From assembly GCF_001625565.1 (NCBI RefSeq), contig NZ_AUXS01000016.1, positions 124,001-188,000 of the forward strand: 64,000 bases of DNA, written 5' to 3'. This stretch comes from Pseudoalteromonas luteoviolacea NCIMB 1944 (GTDB taxonomy: Bacteria > Pseudomonadota > Gammaproteobacteria > Enterobacterales > Alteromonadaceae). A model generated the notes under the pieces. That model did not search any database, was not told the DNA's origin, and saw nothing but the letters and a program-made list of their open reading frames with translations. Made by a program: the position numbers and the translations under genes. This document shows positions 41,978-51,499 of this stretch, piece by piece. Numbering within the stretch: position 1 is the stretch's first letter; each line of letters starts with the position of its first letter.

Positions 41978-42502
41978 GTATAACCTTTGATGTATATATT
42001 TTTATAACTGCTTAGGTACAGACAATAACTGGAGGTATCAACCTCCGGTTAACTCCTTGGCGGCCATTTGTATGTGTGATACCCACACAGTTAAACATAT
42101 TAACTTTTTTGAGTGCCTAAGCTAGTGCGACCCCATCTCACTTGCAGTGTCTATAGAGTAACCCTATCAATGTTGTATGCTTCGCTAGTGCCAGTGCTTT
42201 AGGCTAGAGCACGGTATATAGATGATTGAAGGAAACTCGGCTTCATAATAGCCCCTAATGTGTCAATATTCTCCCTTGTTAAGAGTTGTATTTGTTTTCA
42301 AAATTTATACAGATTGCGCTTGCTAAGTATCACAGCGCTGTGGATACTAGTGACGCATTTGGGATTATTGCTAATAAAGGATAATGCCGTAATCAGCCCA
42401 CAAAGAGACACTCGCCGCCAACGCTCAACCATGCCATAACGGTCTGTGTTTCATGGTATGCGAAAAGTCTATCCCAACCGTTAAGTGCACAAGGAGGCAT
42501 TG
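41978..42502. other. Intergenic region with a strong hairpin
   Basis: 525 bases. Hairpin AACTGGAGG/CCTCCGGTT (42027-42050) lies 50 bases after the beta-helix stop. The rest is less AT-rich than neighbouring gaps and carries a 44-codon minus-strand frame around 42300-42432 (starting MVERWRRVSLCG) that has no ribosome site; it may be part of a dispersed element or a gene remnant. Confidence 0.4.
42027..42050 (+). terminator. GC-rich hairpin after the beta-helix gene
   Basis: AACTGGAGG (42027-42035) and CCTCCGGTT (42042-42050) with a 6-base loop. The stem is strong but no T-run follows. Confidence 0.5.
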
Positions 42503-43084
42503 GTGAATTGTTTAGTTGTTTTAGCCCACCCACTGGAAAACAGTTTATGTAAACACTTGGCCGAAAAAGCAATCAACCGCTTAGAGTCCAAAGGCTACAC
42601 CGTCACTGTTAAGGATCTCTATCAAGAAAAGTTTGATCCTGTGTTGACCAAAGGAGAGCGAGAGAGCTATTACCAAAGCCAATTTGACCAGTCACAAATC
42701 GAGTTAGATATTGCTCAGCTAAAACAAGCTGAGTCGTTAGTTTTGATTTTCCCTACCTGGTGGTTTAGTTTCCCCGCAATTTTGAAAGGCTGGTTTGACC
42801 GCATATGGGCACCAGGACATGCATACGAACATGCTTCCGATTATGGACCGATAAAACAATCCCTGAACAATCTCAAGGAAATGACTGTTATCACTACCCT
42901 TGGCTCGCCTTGGTGGGTGGACTTTTTTATCTTAAGAAAACCGGTAAAAAAAGTTCTGAAAATTGCATTGCTTGGAGCCTGTGCAAAAAACTGTAAGTTC
43001 AAAATGTTGTCACTGTACAAAAGCGAAAGCCTTACGGAAGCGAAAATAGCCAAGTTTGTAGAGAAAATAGAAACCAGATTATAA
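42503..43084 (+). CDS. NAD(P)H-dependent FMN oxidoreductase, flavodoxin fold (GTG start)
   Basis: 193 residues from GTG 42503, chosen because AAGGAGG lies at 42491-42497, just ahead of it, and the protein then begins '(M)NCLVVLAHPLENSLCKHL', the quinone reductase/modulator of drug activity N-terminus. Other family marks are 'VTVKDLYQEKFDPVLT', 'LIFPTWWFSFPAILKGWFDRIWAPGHAYE' and 'KEMTVITTLGSPWW'. This is the NQO/KefF-like group that reduces quinones with NAD(P)H and FMN. No KefC-type channel gene is adjacent. Confidence 0.88.
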   Translation: MNCLVVLAHPLENSLCKHLAEKAINRLESKGYTVTVKDLYQEKFDPVLTKGERESYYQSQFDQSQIELDIAQLKQAESLVLIFPTWWFSFPAILKGWFDRIWAPGHAYEHASDYGPIKQSLNNLKEMTVITTLGSPWWVDFFILRKPVKKVLKIALLGACAKNCKFKMLSLYKSESLTEAKIAKFVEKIETRL

Positions 43085-43210
43085 ATTGCACAAAATTTAG
43101 CTATTATCTGAAATGCGTTACTCTTGGCTCCAAAAAAACTTTCTTTTAAATTCAGCCACCTGAATATGTCTGTTTCCTGCAAAATAGCTAGGTGAAAAAA
43201 AGGTATTTAG

Positions 43211-43753
43211 ATGTCTTCTATAAAAATAACAACTCAAAACTTCATTCTTCGCCCTTTTGAAAAGAAAGATTTGATGAAATTTACGAGCTACCGGGCATTA
43301 GGATCAGTGGCTAGATACCAAAATTGGGCAGATTACACGTATCAAGACGCCATTAAGCTATTTGAAAGTATGGATTACGCCACTTTTGGCTCTGCCGGAA
43401 AATGGTATCAATTGGCTATTTCAGATAAGGGAACTGATACCTTGTTAGGAGATCTCGCTATTCACTTCATTGATGCTGAGCAAGTAGAAATTGGTTTTAC
43501 TGTCGCACCTGAATTTCAAGGTAAAAACGTTGCGACAGAAGCGCTCTCAGGCCTAATAAACTATGCATTCGGCTGTTTAGGTAAACACAGAATCATTGCA
43601 ACGACCGATGCAAGAAATAAAGCTTCTTACAAGTTACTAGAAAAGGTGGGCTTTCGCCGAGAGGGCCACTTTATAAAAAATGTTTTCTTTAAAGGTGCGT
43701 GGAGTGATGAATACCAATATGCGTTACTGCGTTCAGAATCAAATATTATATGA
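43211..43753 (+). CDS. GNAT acetyltransferase, RimJ/RimL type
   Basis: The 180-residue protein has 'ITTQNFILRPFEKKDLMKF', 'LLGDLAIHFIDAEQVEIGFTVAPEFQGKNVATEALSGLINYAF' with acetyl-CoA loop QGKNVA, and 'KHRIIATTDARNKASYKLLEKVGFRREGHFIKNVFFKGAWSDEYQYALL', all standard for RimJ/RimL-like enzymes. It is the third GNAT gene in the window and not closely similar to the other two. Its substrate is unknown. Confidence 0.9.
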   Translation: MSSIKITTQNFILRPFEKKDLMKFTSYRALGSVARYQNWADYTYQDAIKLFESMDYATFGSAGKWYQLAISDKGTDTLLGDLAIHFIDAEQVEIGFTVAPEFQGKNVATEALSGLINYAFGCLGKHRIIATTDARNKASYKLLEKVGFRREGHFIKNVFFKGAWSDEYQYALLRSESNII

Positions 43754-44214
43754 CACAGCATTGGAGAAAGGTCACAGACAAATAATCCATGCACAATTTG
43801 CATGCAGATTAAATTTACTTAGCTGTTAAATCGCTAATGCTTTATAAGGAGTTTCAATTAGAGGGAAATACACACGCGACAGCCCTTAATATGAGTAAGT
43901 TTTAACTTGACCTGCCAGATTTGATTATTAGGGTTAAATCACACCTGATAGTGAATGGCAGCAGTGTGCCAAAAGCGGTCATTGGGTAGATATCAATCAA
44001 TGATTCTGATTTCATTAATTTCAGCACCAAAATTATGCTGCCTTAACCAGTTTAATCAGCACAATTGGTTACTTTCTTAATCACCACTCAATCTCATGAA
44101 CTGCTATTTTTTAGACAAATGACAAATGTCATGTTTTTTTCATGACATTACTCCATTACTTACATCTAGCGTTTTCTCAATAATACCCACATCAATAAAG
44201 CGCTAGGGGCTAAT
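43754..44214. other. Intergenic region upstream of the GIN-domain gene
   Basis: 461 bases without a convincing gene; it ends with the TGACA/TGTCA half-site cluster at 44119-44148 and presumably the promoter of the two-gene GIN-domain/amidohydrolase operon. Confidence 0.5.
44119..44148. promoter_or_regulatory. Cluster of three TGTCAT half-sites
   Basis: ATGACA-AA-TGTCAT (44119-44132) is a perfect palindrome with a 2-base centre; its right arm TGTCATG also pairs with CATGACA (44141-44147) across seven T residues. It lies about 70 bases before the GIN-domain lipoprotein ATG and is a good operator candidate. Confidence 0.5.
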
Positions 44215-44808
44215 ATGCATCACTCACTATCTATTGTTTTAATCTTAATCACCACTATTTTGTCAGGCTGTACCAACTTTATCTGTCAGCAAGAAATAAG
44301 AGAAGTCAAAGATTTTGACAGTATTGTTGTTGGTGGACTTGCTGATGTCTTTATCACTCAATCCGATCATCAACAAATCAAAGTATTTGCCCGTGGCATA
44401 CCTATAACAGATGTAATCACACACATTGAAAATGGCACCTTAACCGTGACCACCCAAGGCTACCACAGTGGTGAGTCGGTAAAAGTTTACGTGTCATACA
44501 AAAAATTAAAAAACATTAAAACCTCAGGTTCTGCCACATTAACAGGCGAAAACCAATTGATCGCAGACCAAATCTCTATTGAGACCACAGGATCCGGCGA
44601 TATCACAAGCTTATCCTTAACTGCCAAACAACTCAGTGTACAAATTAACGACACTGCTAACGCTAATCTTGTCGTTCAGGTAGAAAACTCAAACATAGAA
44701 ATGAATGACGCTGGTGACCTTGATATCCGTGGAGTGGCAAAACACCAGCAACTGCGTTCGAACGGCTCCAGAGGTACTTTGAACAACACCAAATTAAAAT
44801 TTAATTAA
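44215..44808 (+). CDS. Lipoprotein with head GIN domain (DUF2807)
   Basis: The 197-residue lipoprotein (lipobox 'TILSGC', Cys at about 19) has the putative auto-transporter adhesin head GIN domain: 'VKDFDSIVVGGLADVFITQSDHQQIKV', 'VKVYVSYKKLKNIKTSGSATLTG' and 'DQISIETTGSGDITSLSL'. The repeated 'G(S/A)a.....' strands form a single-stranded beta-helix. Function is unknown in the family; it occurs at the cell surface or in the periplasm. The amidohydrolase gene follows after 22 bases, so they are one operon. Confidence 0.88.
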   Translation: MHHSLSIVLILITTILSGCTNFICQQEIREVKDFDSIVVGGLADVFITQSDHQQIKVFARGIPITDVITHIENGTLTVTTQGYHSGESVKVYVSYKKLKNIKTSGSATLTGENQLIADQISIETTGSGDITSLSLTAKQLSVQINDTANANLVVQVENSNIEMNDAGDLDIRGVAKHQQLRSNGSRGTLNNTKLKFN

Positions 44809-44830
44809 GACCAATAGCCGGAGAAAAGTT

Positions 44831-46087
44831 ATGAAAAAGTTCTTTGCATATCTGTTAGTATTTTTAATTATTTCTGGTTTAGCGTTGGTGCTAGCGTATA
44901 AACACGACCTGTACACTTGGGAAAAACCGCAACAAAATATGTGGATACAAGGCGGCACTTTATTTGACGCCACCTCTGAATTTGCAACAAGCAACCCGGG
45001 AATATTAGTAACTGATGGTAAAATCGCTTGTCTTGGAGAAAGTTGTAATGTTACGGAAAAAACTTTGATAATTGACGCCACGGGAAAGTCAATTATGCCT
45101 GGTCTAATTGATTTGCATGGCCACTTCTTTGGGGGGAAAGAGCAATCCAAACATGACAACATGCTAAATACAATTTGGGCTCAACTTCGCTTTTTACCCA
45201 GTGTTAGACAAGACCTAATCCAAGCTGGCGTAACCAGTTATCGCTCGCTAGGAGACATAGCGCCAGCCATCTTTGATTTAAAAAAATCATTGTCTCAAGA
45301 TAAATTAGCTGGTCCTCGATTATTTGTCGCGGGCCCAATTTTTACCGTTGCAGGTGGTCACCCCACTCAACGTAAAGACATGCCAGCCTGGGTACTAAAA
45401 CAAATGACTTTTCAGTCAGATTCACCAGAGCAGATCACGACACAAATCGAACAGTTAATGTCACAAGGGATTGACGGTATTAAGGTTGTTTATCAAGGTC
45501 ACACCGACAGCGTTAATGATATTGAAATGCCTCGAATGTCTCGGGAAACACTGGCTACTATCACCTCGCTTGCAGAAAAGAATGGCCTTTGGGTCGCGGC
45601 GCACACTGGTGGTCAAAACGAAACAATCGAAGCAATTAACACTGGGGTGACAAGTGTTGAACACGGTATTCGACATGGAAACATCATTCGCCAAGAAACT
45701 CTTGATGCTGTTACAAACAATCAAGTGACTTATGTTCCCACGCTCGCCCGAGAGCCAAAGGGTCACTTAAACATCCCACACTTGGCACAATCTGATGTCA
45801 TGTTAGGAGTTGGCACTGACTCACCGGTAAAAGTACATGGTCAATACAGTTATCATATGGAATTAAAACGTTTAGTTGATGCTGGTTTAAGTGATACTCA
45901 AGCCGTTATCGCCGCGACAAGAAATGGCGCAATTGCCCTTAAAAAGTCAAAGCAACTTGGAACCATTGAACAGGGAAAACTTGCCGATATCCTCATAATA
46001 AATGGCTATCCGTGGGACAATATTAGTGATATAGAGAAAATCGACACCGTCATAATAAACGGTCGTATCGGGTATTCCGTTAACTAA
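44831..46087 (+). CDS. Membrane-anchored amidohydrolase family enzyme
   Basis: The 418-residue protein has an N-terminal membrane anchor (about 4-22) and the amidohydrolase barrel: 'IMPGLIDLHGHFFGG' with metal ligands H96 and H98, 'GIDGIKVVYQG' (probably the carboxylated or bridging Lys), 'VAAHTGGQNE', 'VEHGIRHG', and 'LGVGTDSPV' (metal Asp). The end 'TRNGAIALKKSKQLGTIEQGKLADILIINGYPWDNI' is typical of imidazolonepropionase/prolidase-like amidohydrolases (COG1228). It probably works in the periplasm on a cyclic amide or dipeptide. It is in an operon with the GIN-domain lipoprotein. Confidence 0.9.
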   Translation: MKKFFAYLLVFLIISGLALVLAYKHDLYTWEKPQQNMWIQGGTLFDATSEFATSNPGILVTDGKIACLGESCNVTEKTLIIDATGKSIMPGLIDLHGHFFGGKEQSKHDNMLNTIWAQLRFLPSVRQDLIQAGVTSYRSLGDIAPAIFDLKKSLSQDKLAGPRLFVAGPIFTVAGGHPTQRKDMPAWVLKQMTFQSDSPEQITTQIEQLMSQGIDGIKVVYQGHTDSVNDIEMPRMSRETLATITSLAEKNGLWVAAHTGGQNETIEAINTGVTSVEHGIRHGNIIRQETLDAVTNNQVTYVPTLAREPKGHLNIPHLAQSDVMLGVGTDSPVKVHGQYSYHMELKRLVDAGLSDTQAVIAATRNGAIALKKSKQLGTIEQGKLADILIINGYPWDNISDIEKIDTVIINGRIGYSVN

Positions 46088-46447
46088 GCTGACAAAGACA
46101 GACTTGTCGTTCTTGATTACATTAGCGGATTACAAAGACACCAGAACCATAAAACCTTCAATTTGCAACAAACGATTCACCACAAGCAACTACCACCGTG
46201 AGAGGACTTAAGCCTCTCACCTTACATTATTCTTATACTTTTTAAGCTTATTTTTTGGCAACTTGTACTATTTTCGGTTGCGGTGTCGAAACGGTTATTA
46301 TGGGATTGGGCTGCACCTATTACTATTTGTTTTATCGACTATCCTGGGCCGCTCACATCTGCCTGTAAGGTAAAGTCTAAGCCTGTTCACCTAAATTGTA
46401 AGAGCAGGTATGAGCCACTACACTTGTTACGTCTTTACAACGCTATG
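46088..46447. other. Intergenic region between convergent genes
   Basis: 360 bases, with a terminator-like hairpin at 46198-46220. A 22-codon minus-strand stretch near 46253-46321 reads like a protein C-terminus (ending KIVQVAKK) with stops directly upstream in frame, possibly a gene remnant. No intact gene was seen. Confidence 0.4.
46198..46220 (+). terminator. Terminator-like hairpin after the amidohydrolase gene
   Basis: GTGAGAGG (46198-46205) and CCTCTCAC (46213-46220) with a 7-base loop; an AT-rich but not pure-T tract follows. Confidence 0.5.
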
Positions 46448-47776
46448 CTACGCCTGCTCACTCCCAGATTTCCTAGAAAGCTCAATCTCCCTTAACTCGG
46501 AATCAAAACCAGTCTCAAAATGCCACTTGAAGCTTTCACGTATTTCATCTCGAAGCTGCTGTTGCTTCACCGCTGAGTTATCTTTATTTGCCTCAATGTG
46601 CTCTGCAAGGTTATCAATCGTCGTCTTTCCGGTATCGTCATTCACCTTAATCCACTGCTGCCAAACATCAGCTCTGTCAGATGCATCAACATCACGCAAT
46701 AACTGTGCAGCGTCATTAAGAAAATCAGCACCGTGGGTTTTATGCAAAGCTAAAATATCCGCCATCATGCTCTGGCGCTGTTCATCAGAGTCCGTATTAT
46801 AGGCGTAATAAAGCTTAACAAGGTGCTTGTCCTCACTATCTTGGTTTTTACTCGCATGATAAAAAGACGTAAATTCCAGTTTGTCCGATTGCGCCCCAAA
46901 CAGCTCAAAGAGTGCGTCTGTCTGCTCACTCGGTTCATTAAGTAGATTAATAAAAGCACCTTTGTCATGCTTAGAAGAGAGTGCGGCCATATCGAGTATG
47001 CCGCGAGTAGCTAGGTAGCTGCGCCCCTCTATGTTTTGGCCCAGCATAGTTAATTCATCTGTAGTTAGCTGCTGTGCAGCTTCAGTTAAACGCTTAACCA
47101 TTTGTGCACCAACTTGGTCATCGGTCACAAAACCTTCTGTGGGGTGTTCATAATCAGGCTTATACAACCGCTTATTCTCAGTTGTGCCCCACATAGTCCC
47201 CGGCGGATAGCGCTTGTTCACTGACCTTTCAAGTAACTCTTGCTCACCAATATCAAGTAATTGCTTGGTCAAACCAAGCGTTGTTTTAAGTTTGTCATCA
47301 GATAACGCCGCCAATCCATGTACGTAGTCAATAATTTGCTCTGGCATATAATTTTGATTTAGCACTTGGTCTTTATGAAGTGAAAACGCGCTATCAATTA
47401 CCGTTTCGATTTGTTGCGTTGTAAGCTTATCAGTGAGATCTAAAAATGATTCATCAACAGGTATATAACGCAATTTATCTTGGTGTTCCATAGACACGCT
47501 CTCAAATACTGCCATAAACGCATTGACCTGTGCTGGTGAGTTGAGTTTGCTATAACCAATAAGCTCCCCATCTCCATTGACTTTAGCAGCCCCGATGAGA
47601 TCAGCCGAATTCGCAAGACGTTTAGATGTGCTCAGCAGTGGATGCATTTTTTTTGACTCTGGCGAGAGCGAAACCTTATCAAGGCTTGCCGCCCCCTCAT
47701 TTGAAGGCCGCCAAGATTGCTTGGGAGTATGCGCGAGTGAATAAACAGCCATCTGGCTGTTCGAAGTTACTTTCAT
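46448..47776 (-). CDS. Hypothetical 442-residue protein, possibly exported without a signal peptide
   Basis: The 442-residue protein is hydrophilic, without signal peptide, membrane segment or catalytic motif. Residues 1-50 contain 'ASLDKVSLSPESKKM', similar in style to the 'D.V.LS' segments of flagellar and type III substrates. The rest is predicted mostly helical, with regular alternation of short acidic helices such as 'LTTQQIETVIDSAFSLHKDQVL' and 'LTTDELTMLGQNIEGRSYLATRGILDMAAL'. An AAGGAT ribosome site precedes ATG 47776. It is alone between an amidohydrolase (convergent) and a solute-binding protein. No family recognised. Confidence 0.7.
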   Translation of the reverse strand: MKVTSNSQMAVYSLAHTPKQSWRPSNEGAASLDKVSLSPESKKMHPLLSTSKRLANSADLIGAAKVNGDGELIGYSKLNSPAQVNAFMAVFESVSMEHQDKLRYIPVDESFLDLTDKLTTQQIETVIDSAFSLHKDQVLNQNYMPEQIIDYVHGLAALSDDKLKTTLGLTKQLLDIGEQELLERSVNKRYPPGTMWGTTENKRLYKPDYEHPTEGFVTDDQVGAQMVKRLTEAAQQLTTDELTMLGQNIEGRSYLATRGILDMAALSSKHDKGAFINLLNEPSEQTDALFELFGAQSDKLEFTSFYHASKNQDSEDKHLVKLYYAYNTDSDEQRQSMMADILALHKTHGADFLNDAAQLLRDVDASDRADVWQQWIKVNDDTGKTTIDNLAEHIEANKDNSAVKQQQLRDEIRESFKWHFETGFDSELREIELSRKSGSEQA

Positions 47777-47877
47777 AATTATCCTTATAATCCAGTCATT
47801 CCTTGGTATCGGCAGGCAAGCTCAGAGCTTAAGATTGGTAACAAGATTAATTGCGCTAAATCAAAATTTTAGGGGGA

Positions 47878-48696
47878 TCAGTTGCTGTCCTCAATCGACT
47901 CACTGGGGTCCGTCAAAACGCCAGACCATTTCTGTTTAATTTGTTTTAAGGTGCCATTTTTTGAGATCCGCTGGCGGCCTAGATCAAATTGGCTCAATAA
48001 TTTTTTTGCCATTGGGTTGGCATAATAAGCAGCAATAAACTCTTTGTTGCTGTCGAACATAGGTAATTTGGTGAATTCGGCTTCAAGGTTATGCCGTTGT
48101 AGTACAATGTCCCATATGCCTTCATACCCAGCAAAACCATGGACCCGATTACTCTTAAGCATTTCAAACCCTTGTATGATTTTGCCAACATCATACTTTT
48201 TTATACCAGTCGCCGCTTCCCATTGCGCGCCATAATTAAACCCGCGCATTTGTGCAATGGTTTTTCCATTCAAAGTATCCAATGAACTCCATACAAATGA
48301 CTGTTCCTTTAAAACATAAACACGGTAATAGACGGTATTTACATACTCTTTAGAGTACTTATAAATTTTTAGGCGCTCTTCGCTAATGCTAACGGGAAAA
48401 ATTAAATCAACTCGCCCACTCTCAAGGTACGTTAATGCCCTCGCCCAAGGTACAACCCAAAGTTCAACTGTATAGCCCATCTCGTGAAAGCTCTCGCGCA
48501 CAACGTCCCACGCAAACCCTTGAAAATTGGGGCTATCTTCACCTGGTTCGACGCGCGCTACATGTGTGTCCCCCTGATCTAAAAAGCCAAATGGGGGATA
48601 ATCTGGAAGGGTTATTACAGACACGGTTTTAGCAGCATGACAAGCATGTCCAAAAAACAAACCTATCAGGATACATGCTCGCAACAACAGGGCCAT
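47878..48696 (-). CDS. Periplasmic solute-binding protein, family 3
   Basis: 272 residues from ATG 48696, chosen because AAAGGCGGC precedes it and it gives a standard signal peptide (MALLLRACILIGLFFGHACHA); the longer frame to 48756 adds 20 residues. The mature part has 'TLPDYPPFGFLDQGD', 'GFAWDVVRESFHEMGYTVELWVVPWARALTYLESGRVDLIFPVSISEERLKIYKYS' and a C-terminal 'ISKNGTLKQIKQKWSG', the SBP_bac_3 pattern. No transporter or kinase gene adjoins it. It is the second family-3 binding protein in the window without an ABC transporter. Confidence 0.87.
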   Translation of the reverse strand: MALLLRACILIGLFFGHACHAAKTVSVITLPDYPPFGFLDQGDTHVARVEPGEDSPNFQGFAWDVVRESFHEMGYTVELWVVPWARALTYLESGRVDLIFPVSISEERLKIYKYSKEYVNTVYYRVYVLKEQSFVWSSLDTLNGKTIAQMRGFNYGAQWEAATGIKKYDVGKIIQGFEMLKSNRVHGFAGYEGIWDIVLQRHNLEAEFTKLPMFDSNKEFIAAYYANPMAKKLLSQFDLGRQRISKNGTLKQIKQKWSGVLTDPSESIEDSN

Positions 48697-48938
48697 TTTG
48701 CCGCCTTTAAAAATCTCTCTCCTATTGAGCTTAGTTAAGTTCGAAACATCTGACAAAACAAATATGGCCGTATTACTGCAATTTCACCTTTTTTACCTAG
48801 CATATTTGGGGCCATGTTCTCAATTAAAAACAAGATATTATGTGCAGCTGCATATAGACTCTGTATTATGCTGACAAACACACTTCCTTATTTATTATTT
48901 GGAAGGCCCGAATAAAAATAAACCTCAACGGGAATCAT

Positions 48939-51443
48939 ATGAGTTTTACGCCAACTGGTTTAGCAATCGTCTTGTGCCTGAGTTTATGGTTAGGTAAAGC
49001 GTGCGCCGCAGAGCACCGCTTGCCATCGTATTTATCACTGCAACAACAAACCGTTCATTTAGAATTGGACCCTAATAAGGTTACACTTATAGGTTCTACA
49101 ACGCTTGAGTTTAAGTTAGAAAAGCCCAGCCAAGTACTGGCTTATCACAGTAAAAATTTAAACATCAAAGAAGTACAGCTTATTTATCAAGGTAAACACT
49201 GGTCACTCCCTGTCACTTCCCCCAATCGATATGAAATTATTGAGCATGCATTACCTCTAATTGTGGAAAACTCAGCACAATTACATATTGTCTATAGCGC
49301 GCAGTATTCCCAACATGTTGAAGGGCTTTTTCAGGTTAAAGGTAACCAAGGCAACAATTATTTGATATCCCAATTCCAATCCATGGAAGCCCGCAGGGTA
49401 TTCCCAACGCTTGATGAGCCAGACAAAAAGACACAATTTACTTTTCACATCACTGCACCCAAGACCTATTCAGTACTGCACAATACAAACGTAAAGTCGG
49501 TCAAATTCAGAGACAACCTAAAAGTTTCGGAGTTTTCAACCACACCTCGTATGAACACAGACATTCTTACATTGGCCGTTGGAAAGTTTGAAACCCACAC
49601 CTTTTCTGACACCCGTTTCAATACCAAGGTATATAGCCCAGCTGACAATCAAATATCCTTACCTGATTACTTCAGCAGTACAATCGAAGGCTCTCTCTCC
49701 TTTATTGAACTCTATTTAGCAAAGCCCTTTCCATTTAAACGATTGGATTTTGTTATCGGTAACTTCGGTAGTGTCGCAGCAATGGAAAACTTAGGTTTAA
49801 TATCTTTGAATGAAAATCAAATTCCACAGCCAAACGCATCAATCCATGAACATTGCCAATTTAAAAAATTGCTTGCCCACGAAGTAGCACATAGCTGGTT
49901 TGGCAATGACATAACTATGGCTTGGTACGATGATTACTGGCTCAATGAATCGTTCACCGAGTTTATCGCAGCGAAAGTGACCGAATCACTTTACCCTGAT
50001 GACGCCGCTTGTACCTATATACCTCAAGCTAGAGCGTTTTATGATGACAACAGCCACGCTTTACCGCTGATATTTGATGTGAAAAACCGCGAAGACACAT
50101 TGGCATATGGGCAATTGCATTACACTAAGGGCAGAGCAATCCTAGAAATGCTCGAACAGGCCACTGGTGAGTCTGCTTTTCAAAAACATATTCAGCAATA
50201 TGTACATTCCTTTGCTGGCGGTAATGTCAGTACAACACAGTTTTCTGAATTGTTTAAAGTACGTCATTTACAACGCTTTATTGCCAGTTTTACCCAAAGT
50301 ACAGGCTTCCCTCTTATTTCTGTGTCTAAAAACAAACAACATTTGGTGTTTGAGCAGCAAGATTTGTTAAACAGACAAAGTCAATTTTGGACAGTCCCAC
50401 TGACCATCAAACTTTGGGATGGAAGTAACATGACTGAGCGCAAACTCACACTAGAAGGTAGTCAGGGAACTCTGCCTATCTCACCCCAAACGAAAGCAAT
50501 ATTCATCGACGCTGGTGGCGTCGGATATTTTCGCTATGTGGATAACACCGGTCTCGATGCATTCCCATTTTCAAAATTGAGCGCCTCTGAACTGGCGTCC
50601 TTTAGGGACAATCAACAAGCTCTTGCCATAACCGGATACATAAATTATATGGATTATATCCAAGGTATTGTGAAAGAGTTAAACCAACTCGATATTAGCT
50701 CCTCTGACGCGAATGAACTTATTGGTAAACTGCTTGATGCATTTTTGGAACACGCACAACTAGATAGCCAGGAAAATCTCGCCAACTACTTAAAAAAGCA
50801 CATAAAACATAAACTCGATTGGTCAGATATTCTCGCCCAACCACATGGAGGGGATACTCTTAGACTATTCGGTCTATATTTAAACAGCCCCAAAGCCATT
50901 GCAGCTGCATTGCACCATTATAGAAAACCACACAGTCAATCACATGCATACTTTTCAGATATGGTATCCGTTTTGGCAAATAGTGCGACCAAGTCAGAGT
51001 ATCAGCAGTTGATAAAACAGTTTAAGCAGGTAGCCAGCCCAGTCAAAGACGATATGCTCTCGGCACTTGGCTATGTGAGTAGTGAAGAGAACGTTGCACT
51101 CTATTATAACCTGTTACTCAGTGATGCCACGCAAGGTATGGTGATAGATTATCGTTTTCAGTACCCAATCTTTAACCCTGCGCTTAGGCTAGCCAGTGCA
51201 AAACAAATAAAAAAGCGTGAATCAGAAATTTTTAAACGGGTTGCTCAATCTGCTCTGCAATGGTTTCCGTATAACTTTTTATTGGCCTGCTCAAGCACTC
51301 AAAAGCACGCTGTTGAACAGTTATTTCTCGACTGGCAACACATCGAGGGGATCAAAGGGAAACTAGACATCGTGAAAGATAATATTGATCAATGTACGCA
51401 AAGATCGCAAAAGATCAGCAAAAGTATCTCTGCTGCAAGCTAA
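48939..51443 (+). CDS. M1 family aminopeptidase, secreted
   Basis: The 834-residue zinc aminopeptidase has a signal peptide (about 1-24, ending 'GKACAAE'), an N-terminal beta domain, the exopeptidase motif 'VAAMENLGL' (family GxMEN, here AAMEN) and zinc site HEVAH (H314, H318) with E337 in WLNE, exactly 18 residues after H318. A C-terminal helical ERAP1-like domain follows from about 520. The family removes N-terminal residues from peptides; here it would act in the periplasm or outside. It has its own terminator. Divergent from the solute-binding protein gene at 48696. Confidence 0.93.
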   Translation: MSFTPTGLAIVLCLSLWLGKACAAEHRLPSYLSLQQQTVHLELDPNKVTLIGSTTLEFKLEKPSQVLAYHSKNLNIKEVQLIYQGKHWSLPVTSPNRYEIIEHALPLIVENSAQLHIVYSAQYSQHVEGLFQVKGNQGNNYLISQFQSMEARRVFPTLDEPDKKTQFTFHITAPKTYSVLHNTNVKSVKFRDNLKVSEFSTTPRMNTDILTLAVGKFETHTFSDTRFNTKVYSPADNQISLPDYFSSTIEGSLSFIELYLAKPFPFKRLDFVIGNFGSVAAMENLGLISLNENQIPQPNASIHEHCQFKKLLAHEVAHSWFGNDITMAWYDDYWLNESFTEFIAAKVTESLYPDDAACTYIPQARAFYDDNSHALPLIFDVKNREDTLAYGQLHYTKGRAILEMLEQATGESAFQKHIQQYVHSFAGGNVSTTQFSELFKVRHLQRFIASFTQSTGFPLISVSKNKQHLVFEQQDLLNRQSQFWTVPLTIKLWDGSNMTERKLTLEGSQGTLPISPQTKAIFIDAGGVGYFRYVDNTGLDAFPFSKLSASELASFRDNQQALAITGYINYMDYIQGIVKELNQLDISSSDANELIGKLLDAFLEHAQLDSQENLANYLKKHIKHKLDWSDILAQPHGGDTLRLFGLYLNSPKAIAAALHHYRKPHSQSHAYFSDMVSVLANSATKSEYQQLIKQFKQVASPVKDDMLSALGYVSSEENVALYYNLLLSDATQGMVIDYRFQYPIFNPALRLASAKQIKKRESEIFKRVAQSALQWFPYNFLLACSSTQKHAVEQLFLDWQHIEGIKGKLDIVKDNIDQCTQRSQKISKSISAAS

Positions 51444-51449
51444 ACCCTA

Positions 51450-51473
51450 AAAAGAGCTGGGACCAGCTCTTTT
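51450..51473 (+). terminator. Rho-independent terminator of the M1 aminopeptidase gene
   Basis: AAAAGAGCTGG (51450-51460) is an exact inverted match of CCAGCTCTTTT (51463-51473), followed by ATTTAC. Seven bases after the stop; also usable by the convergent GST gene. Confidence 0.85.
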
Positions 51474-51499
51474 ATTTACTTTATATCTCGCCAAAATAC

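Noticed and set aside
46283-46802. Two plus-strand frames opposite the 442-residue gene.
   Set aside because: Antisense to a well-supported long gene with a good ribosome site; Ser/Cys-rich shadow translation.
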